The notes beneath the pieces were generated by a model. That model searched no databases. It had not been told where the DNA came from and worked only from the letters and a program-made list of their open reading frames with translations. Below, one piece after another: positions 11,340 through 24,695 of a DNA stretch of 64,000 nt. Origin of the DNA: Austropuccinia psidii (Eukaryota > Basidiomycota > Pucciniomycetes > Pucciniales > Sphaerophragmiaceae); NCBI GenBank assembly GCA_023105745.1, contig JALGQZ010000002.1:47714497-47778496 (forward strand), written 5' to 3'. Made by a program: the position numbers and the translations under genes. Position 1 is the stretch's first letter, and each line of letters begins with the position of its first letter.

Positions 11340-12440
11340 TTTTTCATCATTAATATAATTAAACAAACCTAATTTTTTCCAAATTAAGAATATATTTTTC
11401 TTCAATATAAAATAATCCTCTCAACAAAAAACTTGTAATCAATACATACTGAAGTAAGTCTTTTTTTATTTTTTAGTTCAATAATTTTATTACTTCTTAT
11501 TCAATTCAGTTTAATCAGTTTTATTTATTAAATTGAAAAGAAACATATCAATTCTCATCATTTATTTTCAATTTTAAATAATTTTATCTTTTATCTATTT
11601 TTTTGTTTACATTAGGTTTCTGGGGCTCTTACAGCCCCAGAAACTTATTTTTTTTCATTTATTTTATTTTTTATTTTTCATTAGTTTATTTTGATTTCTG
11701 CCCCAGCAATTATTTTTTTTTGAAAAAAATCTTTTTTTATTTTTTTTTAATGTATTTTGATTGCTGGGGCTGTAAGAGCCCTGATGACTTTAATTTTGTT
11801 TTAAACAATTTAATTTGTTATTTTTTTTAACTTTCATTCAATTTATTATTTATTTGTTTGTTTTTATTTAATATTCTTTATGGGGCCTCTTACAGCCCCA
11901 GTGCCCTTCTTTTTTGGCATTATTATTTGTTTTATTTTTTATTTTGATTTTGTGTATTTAATTTGATGAATTTTTTTTTTTTATTTAATTTATTTTTTTA
12001 GTTGAATTGGCTTTCTGGGGCTTCCAGAGACTTATTTTTATTTAAAAATTCAATTTTTTATGTTTTTTTTCATTTTACCTTGATTTTCTTTTTTTTTTTT
12101 TTAATTTAATTTACTTTCATTATTTCATGTTTTATTAAATTTTTTTTATTTAAGTTGCTTTCTGGAGTGACTTCTTTTTTTAAAAGAAATTGATATTTTA
12201 TTTTTTTTTGGACATTATAAATAAATTTTTTATTTATTTATTTTTTTGTTATTTCATTTTCAAATTTCTTTTTATTTATTTCTTTATTTTTTTTGAATAA
12301 TTATACAAATGTTATTTTCTTTCATTTTAAATGTATTATTTATTTATTTTGGTTTTATATTTAATTCATTAGTTATTTCAAATAATTTTTTTTTAAAGAT
12401 TTACTTATTTATTTATTTTTCTTTTTAATCAAAATTATTC
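11340..12440. repeat. T-rich desert with periodic GGGGCT/AGCCCC hairpins
   Basis: About 1.1 kb that is almost entirely T and A, broken by short GC islands: a perfect 12 bp stem with a 5 base loop at 11616-11644 (GTTTCTGGGGCT / AGCCCCAGAAAC), CTGGGGCTGTAAGAGCCCTG near 11763-11782, GGGGCCTCTTACAGCCCCA near 11882-11900, and weaker remnants near 12014 and 12162. Spacing is roughly 120-145 bases, as if a short unit had been tandemly duplicated and decayed. No coding potential. Confidence 0.6.
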
Positions 12441-12484
12441 TAGGGGAAAGCCTCAAACTTCACTTCCTGCCATTTCACCCATCA

Positions 12485-13861
12485 TGAGTCAACATTTACA
12501 ATCCCAACTCATCAAACTCCAAAAATTTATGGAATCACTTAATGATGAAGAAAAACATTTCATGGAAGGACTATTTCACCAGTTGTAAATGATTTTTCTT
12601 CATCAATTTGTGACTCAATGCATCCAATAACTCTTCAAATCTCCAGCTTACACAACACAAACAAAAAGGATGAGTTGTTTTTGAATTTGGAGGATCATTC
12701 CATGGGAAGGACTATTTCACCAGCTGCAAATGATTCCCCCTTATCCAAAAATGACTCATCTTTAAACAATAGATCTAATCATTCACGTAGAAGATTTCAA
12801 ATTGCACAAAAATTACTCACCCAAATTTTGGACCATGCATCAAGAAGCAGAGGTGAATTAAGTACAGTTCCAGTTAAGCTCAAGCTAAATACACTAAATA
12901 AGCTTTCTTTAACTTCTACAAATGAAACACCAAATCCTTCAATAGTTTTCAATTCAAAAAACTACAAGGCCCTCTTCATTTATCACCTGCATCCATTTAA
13001 TAATCCTTCTCCAACTTTTACTTTACTAAATCAATTAATAATATCACTTTACAAATTAGCCCAAAATTGTCCTCATGTTAAGTCCAATAGTAATTTTATT
13101 GATTTTCATATGAAAGGAGTTGGATTTTGCTGCAGAAGTGATAGTGGTAAAACCTTAGGTGATTTTTTAGCAAATTATATTCAAGTTTTTTTGTTAATTT
13201 TATTCTCCTTTTACTAGGTGTTTATGCCAGGAAGACCACAATGAATCCAGAAATATTAGAGGCAGATAATGAATAATGGATGACCCTTTCTTGATTGGAA
13301 AATTTTGTTTCCTCCCACATCAAGATTCTTTCTATGTCTGCTTCCTGTGAGAATAATTACATCATGCAAGAATCCCAGCTACCTGAATGGAATCCAATTT
13401 TCCCCTGAAAATTATGGTCTTTCTCCAATGGTTTTCATAATTGTTTTCATAGAGATGAGAAGGGCATGAATACTTTAACTTATGGTTTTTTCACTTTCTT
13501 TGAAAAAGCAGCCATAAAACAAATTCCATCTCCCATCTGCTCCTGTGGCTATGGCCTTTCATTTCCTGAATACTCCACACTTTTGGATTTTTCTTGCAAA
13601 AAAGGTATTATTGAGCTTCTCTGGAAAACTTCAACTACTTCTCACCAGATCACTCAGACACCTCTTATTTTTTATGAGCTTCCCACCATCACTCACCTTT
13701 GCTGTTCTTTCCAAATCAACTCCACGCTATATTCAAGAGTTAAAAGCCTTATATGTATGGATCCAATTATCCAAGAAGAGAAGACATATGTGCATCAACA
13801 AAGGATTAAAAATGAAAAGAGAATACATCAACAGAAAAAAATGAAGCTTCCCAACATATAA
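12485..13861 (+). pseudogene. Relic of an unidentified protein gene
   Basis: Open pieces at 12485-12589 (34 codons starting MSQHLQSQLIKLQ), 12618-13217 (199 codons, Ser/Asn-rich then KALFIYHLHPFNNPSP) and 13466-13861 (131 codons with CSCGYGLSFPEYSTLLDF and GIIELLWKTSTTSHQ) lie in the same orientation. They could be exons or shifted fragments of one gene. The segment AGGACTATTTCACCAG with flanking bases occurs twice (about 12566 and 12707), suggesting a local duplication. I recognise no domain. The region precedes the helicase relic in the same orientation and might be its N-terminal part, but nothing proves the link. Confidence 0.35.
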
Positions 13862-14541
13862 ATTTCGTGTTATTTTCTACTTATTTTGATGTAGCTTTTG
13901 GACCTTAAACTAGGAAACTTATGCATGAAATGGGATGTCTGATGCAAACTTGAGTACAAATTTTCATTTGGTGACATTTTTGAAATATACATCATTAAGT
14001 ATCCTTAGGAATGTCCTTCAGGAATTCTGTTTGACATAAGGAGTTTGAATAGAAAGATTCTTCTCATTCATAGCTTGATACAATTATATTGACATATCTA
14101 AGAATAAAGCACCTTTCCTCTCTAAATTGACCTTTTTTTTTCTACTCCAGATTAATATAAAATTATGATTGCATTAAGAAACTACCCACTGGATCAAAAA
14201 GAGGTGAATATAAGCATCCATCCACATAATTGATAAAATGTGTGGCAAAGAAATTCATAATTGAGCTCATGATATTATTATTAAGATTCTGATTCTCAGA
14301 TAATATCATCATCTGCCATGCAATCAAGCTATGAATCAGAAATAACAATTGAAGCCTCATGTGTCACTCAAATGATATTCTATTGAACCTCATGTTAAAT
14401 TCTTTATAATATAAATAAAAACTGCAAACCACAAGCCAGCCTTATTAGTATGAAAATAACTTTAGTATATATTCTCGCTCTCTAGTTCATTGCATTTACC
14501 ATTCATTCCTGAAAAAATCCCACTGAGTTTATTTTTGAAAG

Positions 14542-16915
14542 ATGGATTCTTCCAAGCCATATTGCCTTGGTATATTGAAAACCCATGTATGCCTCACTAA
14601 TCCCATGAATAAGCCTTTTGCATGGGATGATTGGATTTTCTTATATAATACAAGTCAAAATTTATTCTTGTATACACAACATCAAAGAGAAGGTTGGGTT
14701 AGCCTTCCTCTGGATGTCACCTCTGCACTGGTACCATTATTGAGTGACCCCAATTTATTTATATCCTGAGGTCCTGCTGACATGTGGCACACTAATCTAG
14801 AGAAAAACCCCAACCATAAAGTCTTCATTGAAATATTTCTAAAGTTTAACCTTTAAAACAAGATAAACATCACTATTGAAATAGTAAAGTTTATTTTTTT
14901 GTTTCCTCATCAAGCATTGATATATTTGACCTCATTAGGCAAAACTCAATATTAATTCACCAACCAGCCACATACCACAGCCCTGAACATTGTGGGTGTT
15001 CACTTATCTCACACTTGGAGCTCAATCCAGTTATCTCTTCTCAGAAGGTATTGTTTTCACCTGAGTTGCACTCACAGCTCCTGAAGATTTGAAGTGGGAA
15101 TAAGATACCACAAATCCAATCCCTAATACAATTTTTAAAAACATCACTCAAGCCTGATCAAAAGAAAGGATTAGCATTCCTCCTGGATAGAGAAATCCCA
15201 AATGGAAAATCAGAAAATTCTCTGTGGTTAAATAAACCATCATCCTTGGCTAGAAGAATAAATTTGATACATATAATTACAAAGAAGCAAGTAAACAAAC
15301 TCCAAGACTCCTTCAGCCATACACCCTTGGGCTTCCTGCTTACAGATGACATGGGACTAGGCAAATAAATTCAGTGCATATCACTCATGTGTATTATTAT
15401 TGAGGATTCCAAAATAAATAAGTTTTTCACCATCCATCCAGTTTCTTAATAAAATACTAAAGCATTCCACACTCATAATATGCTTACCTCATTTGATAAA
15501 GAATTAGCAAGATGAATTCAAATTACAAACAGACATATCCCAACTAAAGTTTGTCACCTATCATGGGAAGAAAAGAAATGAGATTGGACTTAAAAATGGT
15601 CCAAAGCTCATACTTTAATATCCAGCTATCATTTGTTAGCCCATGAGCTTGGTCAGCCTAATAATATAGAAAGATCTTGGATTTACCATAGTGAATGGTA
15701 CCAAGTTGTCTTAGATGAGGTCCAGTGAGTTTTTAAGCTTCTTATTTATGAATTTTGGAATTATAATTAAAGATATATAAATTAAATTTACATACCTAGT
15801 CAGATAAGAAGTCAGGAGTCAACTTTCTTCAAAGAAATTGGGGCAATCCAAACATCCGGACACATTTTCCTGACAGGAACCCCTATTTAAAACAGTATAA
15901 ATGACTTAATGAGCCTAATCACCTTCATTACAGCACCTCAAAATGAAAAACAGTAGAATTTGGTACCAACTATATTGGACAAACTCAAGAAAGGAAATTA
16001 TCACCCCCTTCAGTTATGCCTGAGGCATCTTTCTCTACAAAGAAAAAAGGACAGCATCTTAAATGAGCTACCTGAAATTAATCATGATTATATCCATAAG
16101 CCTCTCTCAGATTGGATGTTAGATAGATATAGTGAGATTTAAAAAGATTTCTTATAATTATCTCATCAACGCCCAGAAATGTTCTTCAATTATAAAAACA
16201 AGCATTGCCTTTGTTACAATCATCACTCACCTAGTTAAAGTATATATGACATTGAAGGTATGATCTCACTATATGGGAGACAGATAGAAGGAATTTTTTT
16301 GAATAGTACCATAATGACACATTTTGATGTCAAAACATGTCTACAAAGCCCTAAAACTCAGAGGCTCCTGAAAATTCTTTTATCACCCCACAACATTAAA
16401 AGTTCAACCCCAAAAACAGTGATTTTTAACAGTTTACAACATTTCTTGATTTGTAAGTTTGGTTATTTCCCTTATTTTGTCTATCAAACTTCTGTTTTTA
16501 CCTCTCCTTTGATAATTATGAAGCTTTTGATTGACAATTATTGGTGATAAACTGGTAGGATTGGAATTGTATTAGAAAACAATAAGATTATTTTTACACA
16601 TTATGAAAGAACAATGGGCCAATCTACACAGGAGACAGAACTTCAGAAATTCAAGAAAAAAATGTATAAGTACTTGTGGCTTCAATAGGGGCTGCAGGGG
16701 CTGGCCTGCATATAACTTGTGCGGACATTGTATTTATAATGGTATGAATTATGATTATATGACCATAAGGGGATATTTTAATATAAGTTATATATCTAAT
16801 ATATGTCTAGGAGCCTCATTGGAATCCAGCTGCTGAAGATCAAGATATTTATTGTCTACATTGTATTTGGAAAAGGAAAAATGTAATGGCATACCATTTT
16901 ATATAACCTGATACA
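14542..16915 (+). pseudogene. SNF2-family (Rad5/HLTF-like) helicase pseudogene
   Basis: The SNF2 ATPase motifs appear in order in shifting plus-strand frames. Motif I is GFLLTDDMGLGK (15331-15366), followed by a stop where KT should continue. A YHLLAHE block and motif II VVLDEVQ (family: LDEAH) lie at 15620-15728. Motif III is FLTGTP with a stop instead of Q (15870-15885), then NSINDL. RHLSLQRKKDSILNELPEI lies near 16020-16080. The C-lobe has SPKTQRLLKIL...TVIFNS (16345-16432), AAGAGLHITCADIVF (motif V, 16691-16735) and EPHWNPAAEDQ followed by NVMAYHFI (motif VI, about 16809-16905, family: WNP..E.QA..R.HR.GQ). The frame at 14542-14769 may be the N-terminal region. Such proteins remodel chromatin or act in post-replication repair. 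At least six breaks make this copy dead. Confidence 0.85.
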
Positions 16916-19900
16916 GTGGAGATAAACATGCAAAGGGTATGTTAATCAATAAGAAGTCTTATTTAATGAAAAGTTTAGAACCACTTATTTTATAGTCATG
17001 AATTAAAGGTAAACAAAGGAAGAATAATTTTTAAAGCTGTGTACATTTTGCTCATTCAAATCTCTGATTGGGTTCTATTTTTCTGTCCTTATAGTAGTTA
17101 TTTCTTTCATGTAAGAACAACTGTAGCAAGTACTTTGACATACACTGAGCTATAAAAGCTTTTCTTAGAGACTCATACAAGAATCAAAATTGAAAGTGGG
17201 TAACTGTGAAATTATAGTTCTTTTGGATTAAAAAAAACTGGCATGGATTTAGTAATCACTTGGATGAGTGTATTTAGCAAACTAAATCCATGAAAGGTGT
17301 GAAGGCATATCTGAATCCACAATTTTATGAATAGGCTTAGGCATAAATTTTAGGTTGAGGCATGGAAATTTCACTCCCCAAATTCAAATATCAATGATTA
17401 ATTCTTTAAACAAGAATTTTTCCATCAGGGGTAATCATTTGAAATTTTGTAAATAGAATAATAATTAGTAATACCATTCTAGCTAACTAATGGGTGAGCT
17501 TGTCATCAACCATAATAAACTTTTAGTAATTTAACTCTACTTATCCCTTTGAACAAACCTTTTAAGTGTGGATTCTCATTTTTCTTTGCATATTTCAATA
17601 AAACAGGATATACAGTCATTAATTTCAATATTTTTCACACCAATGCACTGTAGCTTTTTATGACAGGGTAAAAGGGATTTACCAATTTTTTTGATAATTA
17701 TTTCCATTTTATTTTATTTTGGTTCATCGTAAGTGTTACTATTCTTTTTAAAATCTTCTCATGTAAGCAGGGAAAGTTTCTGGGTGACATTTCCTTGTAA
17801 ATTCTTTCCACCTGATTAATATTATTTGGAGTATGTGTTTTTTATTGTGAGGGTATTGAGAAATCAAGCATTTTATGAACATGCAAGTTGTGTCTTGCAA
17901 TTTCATGAATTCCGGTATACCTCAAAACAAAAACTTCAGAAAATTTGGTATCTTTGCTTTTTTCTGGGGAAAATGATCCCATAATTTGGTGCAGTTACCC
18001 TGAAGCTAGGTAACAATAAGCCCCTCTCCCCTGCACTCACCAATTCACATTAAATACTAATGATTCAAAGGCCATTTCATTATTTTGAGCTCTTATTTTC
18101 TTTCATAATTCTATTCCATCTATTGATACAAGTATTTTTCATTTCCTAAATTTGAGTAATTAATCAAGAATCACCAATTCCAAAATTTCAAACATTTTCT
18201 GAAGAAATGGTGAAAGGGAATATTATTTTATATTTTCCAATGGTAATGATACAGTAATTTTTGTAAAAAGGATTAATAATTACTTTCTGGATTCAGATAT
18301 CTTGCAGCAGAATGGTCCAATTGCAAATTTATGGCTCCAAACTAAGTGCGTATGTAATCAAATTTCCTGATCTTCAGGGGAATTTCCAAAATTAATCTTT
18401 ACTTTATAATTCTCTTCATTATAAAATAAATCTGACACAGAAAGACCCGCGTGGGTGAGTATGATTAGCCACAACAAAATATGACAAAATCAGAGTAGAT
18501 TAATTTCTTTTGGGTGAGGGCTAACGGCTCAAGATTACAACATTTCATGAATGAGGTTATTTCTTCAAATTTGATTCTTTGGCTTTTGTCATAATATTGA
18601 GGCTGTCACTCTTTTCTTTATTTCTATATGTATCATTTTACTTTTTCTTTGTTATTAAACTCAGTGGTTTTTGTATATAAGATTATTATGATTTAAATAA
18701 TTTCTTGTTATTTATTGTGATTTTCTCTTAACAGATTAATCAGTGAAAGCTGAATTGAATATTATTTTTTGGAATTTGGTTTCTCATAGTATACATATTT
18801 GCTTGTCTTTTTTTTCATCATTTTAAAATAATGAATTAATCTTTCTTTAAATGAAAAAGTTTTCAGAGTTTTATTCAAAGAAATTAAGTTACTGAAATTC
18901 AAGAAACTTATCAATGAAACAAAAGATCTTACTCCAAGAAATATGGAACCAGAGCAATAATTTAAACCTGAAAGCATGAAATTCTTGAGCTGATACACAG
19001 CCTCTAATAATTTTTTTGTTTTTATTTACATTTTCATGTGAAAAATGGTTCTTCCAAATGATATTGTGTTAAAAGTAATTAATTCATCTATTTCTTCATC
19101 TTCCTTTTCTTAAAATTTATGTTTTCATTTGTTTGATAGTAATTCTGGTTCTATAGCACCATTTCATATTCTTTATCAATTTTCATTTCTATAGCTATTA
19201 TATCTCAGTTAAAACTAAATTACTTGATTGTTTTTTTATTTTAATCTTAAAATAACAGAATTATTGAAAGTATAATTCCCCTCATTAATGATTTCTCAGA
19301 GCTCTTGAAAAACATCTTTTTTAAAAAGATTAATTATAAATCTTTCTTCATTAAGAAATTTGATCTTTCAAATGGATGTGGTAAAATTAAATTTTGTATT
19401 CTTTATTCTTGGTAAAACTCATTCCACTAATTAAAGTACCTTATTTCTTTAGTTACATCCTTATTACTCAAATACTGATAGTATTTCACTTTTTATTATC
19501 TTATTAATTCCATATCTCTAGCCTGTTTTTCAAAATGGAGATTCCAGAAAATGAATGATAATTTCAATTATGTTTCAAAAAATTATTAATCTTTATACTT
19601 TCCATTTAGAAATAATCTGGAAGCTTTTCAACTCAAAAAAATTTATTAAATCTTCATTGCTTTTCATAAAGTGATAAGGAGTTCCAATCTTCAAAGCCCC
19701 TGGATCAATTTTTGAAAATCAATTTATTTGATATAAGTTTTTTTCATATTGAAACAAACAAAAAATAATATTTAATTAAACAAATATTCCCCAAATCATT
19801 GAAGTGTAATAAAAAAGTAAAAAACAGATGTTATTTTTATTTATTAGCCAATGGATTATAATTTTTTATTGAGATTAATTTCATTTTTAATCAAAAATGA

Positions 19901-22900
19901 GTGGTTTTGAATTTATTGATTGCATTTTCAAAAGGATATTACCTCAAAATTTCATTTTATTTGAATTAATCATTGCTTCAATTTTTTGTTTAATATTTAA
20001 AAAAATACAGAACCGAAAATTGAGAAATATGTCAAAAATGACAATTTTCCTGAAATAAATTTCTGTTGAATCTCTCGAAGAAATATATATTAGTCAGAAT
20101 GGGATTGAAATGAAAAATGTTATTTTAGTAGAATAATTTAATTCTTTCAAAAACCCAAGACATATTTCTATTAATATTTTAATTATCAATATATCTTTAT
20201 TATTTCCAACTTTCAAATTGTTGGAATAAGGTTAGAAATATCTTCCCTATCTTTAAAAAAATCAAAAAGAGGTAAAATTAAGCTTATTCAAAAAAGCCAT
20301 TAAATACTTACTACAATTTTGAAATTTCTTCAATATTATAATATAAATCGATGAATAGTATAAGTATTTAATGAAATAAATATTCAAAATTTGATTCAAT
20401 AGATATATTTCAAGTAGAATAAGGTTTCTTTTTACCATAATCTCTCAAAAATGGAAAAGACAAAAAAGAAATGTATTTTATATGGTGTTTTTTTTTGTTT
20501 CAAAGAAACAATGAAAAAAATTGAAGATCCTTCATATAGATCAATAATTTGGGATCCAGGATGCAATTGTTCTCAACTTGATTCAAAGGTTCTTTGTGAG
20601 TTCAGTAGAAAATGGGCTAAACTCTGCTGGAATGTGGACTAACCCTAATTTTAATCTGAATTTTGAGTTTTTTTGTTAATAATCCACTACGTATTTGCAG
20701 AAGCTTTCAGAAGTAATTGGAGACCATTCAGTAAATTTCCTGAATTTTGCACAATAACTAAAGTGAAAAAATTGGTTCTCTCATATAATATTTATTTTTG
20801 AAGACATCTCGTTCAATATTCTAAGCCATCCTATCAAATTTTTCATAGAAAGTTACTTTGGAAAGTTCAGAGAAAAATATCTATCTTTGGCTTAAATATT
20901 CATATACCATTTTGGTATAACTCATGTATATATAAAAGGAATATACCCGCATAATACCAGAGACATATTTCCTTCATGTTTGATATATGAAAAAAACATT
21001 TCCCTATAATTGTTTGATAGTTCTCAAATAAATTGAATCTAAGGTTCCATTCTTCATTTATTATTAGATTTTCTCAAATTATCTTTGTATGAGGTAGGTA
21101 ACTTGATGAGTTTCATTTTTTTATGTTGAATATTAAGTTTTTTTTTAAATTGAAACCTTTATTCCCACCAATGAAAATAGTTTTATTTTTGAAAAATTGT
21201 GTCTTGAGTTCTAAATGAATAAATTTTTTATGAAAAAATATGGGCCTCAGAAAATCAAAGGTTCTGAAATTTCTTTCTCATATATTTAAAATTCTTTAAG
21301 ATGTTTGTTTTATTATAAAGCTTCTATTAGATATGACTTTTCATAATTTTTTAATACATCATAAAGGTCACAGCTCCAAATTCTACTAAAAAAATGAAAT
21401 TAAATCTCAAATTTTCTATAATAAACTTACTTTATCAACTATATATCTTATTTGACCACATTTTTAGAGAGAAATTTAGCAGTAAAAATTTCTCCTTTAT
21501 AGTAATAGTATATCTTATATATTAGTAAAAACACCTAGGATACAATTTATTCATAGCCTCAAGAAATAATTCGGCAGATTTAAATGATTTAACACCTTTT
21601 AAAGAGAAAATAATCCTCAAATAACCACATATCCAATTATCAATTCAAAAAATATCTCATCAAGAATATGATTGCTTCTTACTCATATTGAAATAATCAC
21701 CTTTGAAGAAATTAAAGATGATTTATTCAAGTTCTAGATACATAAATCTTCCATTTATGAACCATGAAGTCTCTATAAAATCATCTTTTAATATTATATA
21801 TGAATCCAATTGATCCTCCTTTACTATTCAATATTCATTCAATATTGGAAATATAAATAAATCTTACCAGAAATTAATTCAATTTCTTCAAGGGGGATTA
21901 AATACAAAACTTGAAAAATTAATATTTGAAAGCTTGGTTGAATATAAAATATTTATTTTTTGAGATATTCAAGATAGAAGTAGATTTTATATTATTTTCC
22001 GACGGATAAATCATTAACATTAATCATTTTAAATATCTAAATTCATTCCAAAAAGAGCTAAAAAAAACCTGAATTAGGGGACTTCAAGAATGAAACTTTT
22101 TCTATTGATAGACCTTTATTATGGCTTTTTCACAGTTCTTAAAGAGTACATATACTTTCTATCAGTATTCAGAACCCTTTTTTTATCAACTCGCATACAA
22201 ATTACAACTTGAAATATGTTAAAAATGAAATAAAAATGAAGAACTTGTAAGGTCCCTTTCATTGGTTTCAAAAGCTTTATTTTTTTGATATTCCTTTTGA
22301 TTAATTTTCCCTAAGTAAAATACCTGATATATCAAAACAAATTTATTTAATTTGAGATCATGTTCTTAATTAATACTATCTAAATGTTTCAAAATATTTC
22401 CTTTTAATCAATTTTCTTTTTCAAATCTTCTTTATCAAGTTCATTAATTTTGAATTTCTTTTACCTTATTTTTTATAAATTCCTTCCAAATGAAAGTTTC
22501 TTTCTCATTATTCTATGATATGTTATTTTCTATTTGAAAAAATTATCATATTCTTATAGCTTTAAAAGAAGAAAAAATTTTATGAATTGAAAAAAAACAC
22601 AGATATCATTTTTGTTGAAATTAAAACTTGCTTCATAATAAATAGTAAAAAAAACTATAAAGAAAAATTAGTTTTCTCTAAAATGTTAATAATATCACTA
22701 AGATTTATGATAAGTTTATTTTCACATTAAATTTCAGTTGGAGGCTTTTTTTATTTCAGATCTTCTATTTGTTTTTATTATGTATAATTTGAGGGAAAAT
22801 TATATACAATTCTAGTACCCAAATTATCCTAATAAGAAATTCACTTTACAATAGATTAATTATTTATATACTCCACAGAATATCTTCATAAGTTCAAATC

Positions 22901-23600
22901 TTAAATAATTAAAATACTATTTATTCAAAATATAAACCATTTTTTAAGTCTATAAATTGAAATATCTGGCTTTCAAGGCCTAAAAATGAGTTGATTGTTG
23001 GGAATTCCACTCTTAAGTCATAATGTTATTTGATTCGCTATTTTTCCTTTATACCTTGGTTAAAGTCTATATAAGACAAAATCATACTAGTGAATTCCTT
23101 TTTGGGAAGAAATTCATATATATATCTTGAAATATTTTCTTAAGTATTATAAATAAGCCATGATTTCATCTTTTAGAAATTGAATATGTATATATTCTCC
23201 ATTAATTCATATTATCAAAAACAGATAGCTACCTTAATACATTTTGAAATGACTTTTGAGGTATGAAGTCCCATTCAAAATACCTTAGGAAGGCTTTTGA
23301 GCTATCTTTACACTTTTAAATTTTCTCATCCAGCTGTATTTCTGTTATTACTCAATTGAAATACAGTAACACAAACCTTACATATTCAACTGAGGATATA
23401 AGGGTATTTGAGTCCTTGTGTGAGATCATAAAACACTACAAATTTCTTCCAAAAGCTTTATGATTCTCCGAATATCTTTATAATCTGTATTCCCCCAGAT
23501 TAATGGAGGAATACAGTTGATACATATGTATCAAGGCTGTCATTTTGGTTATTCCATGAAGTCAAAGTGGACCTCATAAACTTGAAATTTGGAACAGAAC
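16916..23600. other. AT-rich intergenic DNA, nothing recognised
   Basis: About 6.7 kb without a frame longer than about 80 codons and without motifs I can assign on either strand. Short open stretches (18762-18998 minus, 20451-20642 plus) look like chance frames in AT-rich DNA. Probably decayed transposon sequence. Confidence 0.6.
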
Positions 23601-23890
23601 TATTCAGTTCCCAAAATCCAGGACGCGCTCCATCCCGGCCTGAAAACAACCAATCAGAATCGATTTGCATACTTAACAAGTTCAAACACAACCTGCAGTC
23701 ATGTGCAACTGCATAAATCTAAATTTTCCCATATCCAAATTTTTACCTAATTTCCCCCCTTCCAACGCTTCAGTCTCTCGTTCAAACTCATCCCTCCTAT
23801 TACTATAGTCGGCCAATCTCTTCATATCTGGATCTTACAGCTATAGTGAGTCCAAATTCACCAAATAATATCAGTACTTAGATTATCCTT
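23600..23890 (+). promoter_or_regulatory. GC-richer promoter-like patch
   Basis: Composition changes abruptly: CAGGACGCGCTCCATCCCGG (23619-23638), a CCAAT box in AACCAATCAGAATCG (about 23648-23662), and CT-rich tracts around 23753-23800. This combination is typical of fungal promoters. It lies upstream of the hAT relic on the plus strand and may be its old promoter. No experiment-like signal is available. Confidence 0.3.
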
Positions 23891-24690
23891 GTGTGGCTTT
23901 GCACTAAAGCACCCTTTTCCTCAGATTCAGCCACGTTTCCTTTTCAACATAAAAGGAAATCCAATACCCAACCAATATCACATCAATCCGCTTATTTTTG
24001 TGACGGATTGCCTTACAGAAAGTTCTACATTGGCACCAAATTCCAAATTGCATCGAGCACTGAGCCATATTGGAAGCAATAGTGGATTATATTGAGACAT
24101 GGAGTCCAATCATCAATCCTCTCAAGAATAAAATTTTGGAGACAAAGACTATATAGTGGCCTAGGCACGGACGACATTACCCCACCTTAACAAAGTAAGA
24201 AGTCTGTAAAAAGGAAATGTATACAATTTGTTTGAGGTTATTTTCATGCCTTCATAGATGTATTATTCATCAGACTCAAAAATTGAATCTTATAATGTAT
24301 TTTCTTCATAAACTTAATCCCAATGGGATTAGGGTGACTTTGAAAGGAAATTTCCAATTCATGTACAAATTCCACCATTGCATTTACAATATATTTTTTC
24401 TACTTAAACTCCCAGAATCACTGAAATTGATCTTTATCACAAAAAGGTTTAAGCTTGCCATCGTTTTTTGAAACACTTCAAACCTAAAAAACACTGAGGG
24501 CAATGTTGTGGACAATTCAACACATGGGAATCCAAAACCCCTCAGTCTGTTGATACAAATATGGGCGCTAAAATAGCTTCTGAGGAACACTAGTCACTCC
24601 TCAAAAGACCTTTAAAAGCCCCTTTATTCATCAAGTTTTGTTTTTGCTTTTGAAAAAACCTTTATCACACAATTGATTGCAATTATTGGC
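23889..24690 (+). other. Short frames upstream of the hAT relic
   Basis: Contains a 68-codon frame (23889-24095) starting MCGFALKHPFPQIQPRF and an 84-codon frame (24217-24471). Neither matches a domain I know. The orientation and position would fit an N-terminal exon of the hAT gene, but this is guesswork. Confidence 0.2.
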
Positions 24691-24695
24691 CAAAA

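Noticed and set aside
11603..11830. 75-codon Phe-rich plus frame
   Set aside because: Artefact of the T-rich desert.
18440..18500. tRNA-like GGGTGAGTATGATTAGCC stretch
   Set aside because: No B box or cloverleaf pairing at the right distance.
20451..20642. 63-codon plus frame with several Cys as a secreted effector
   Set aside because: No signal peptide, no supporting promoter or intron structure, and surrounded by decayed AT-rich DNA.
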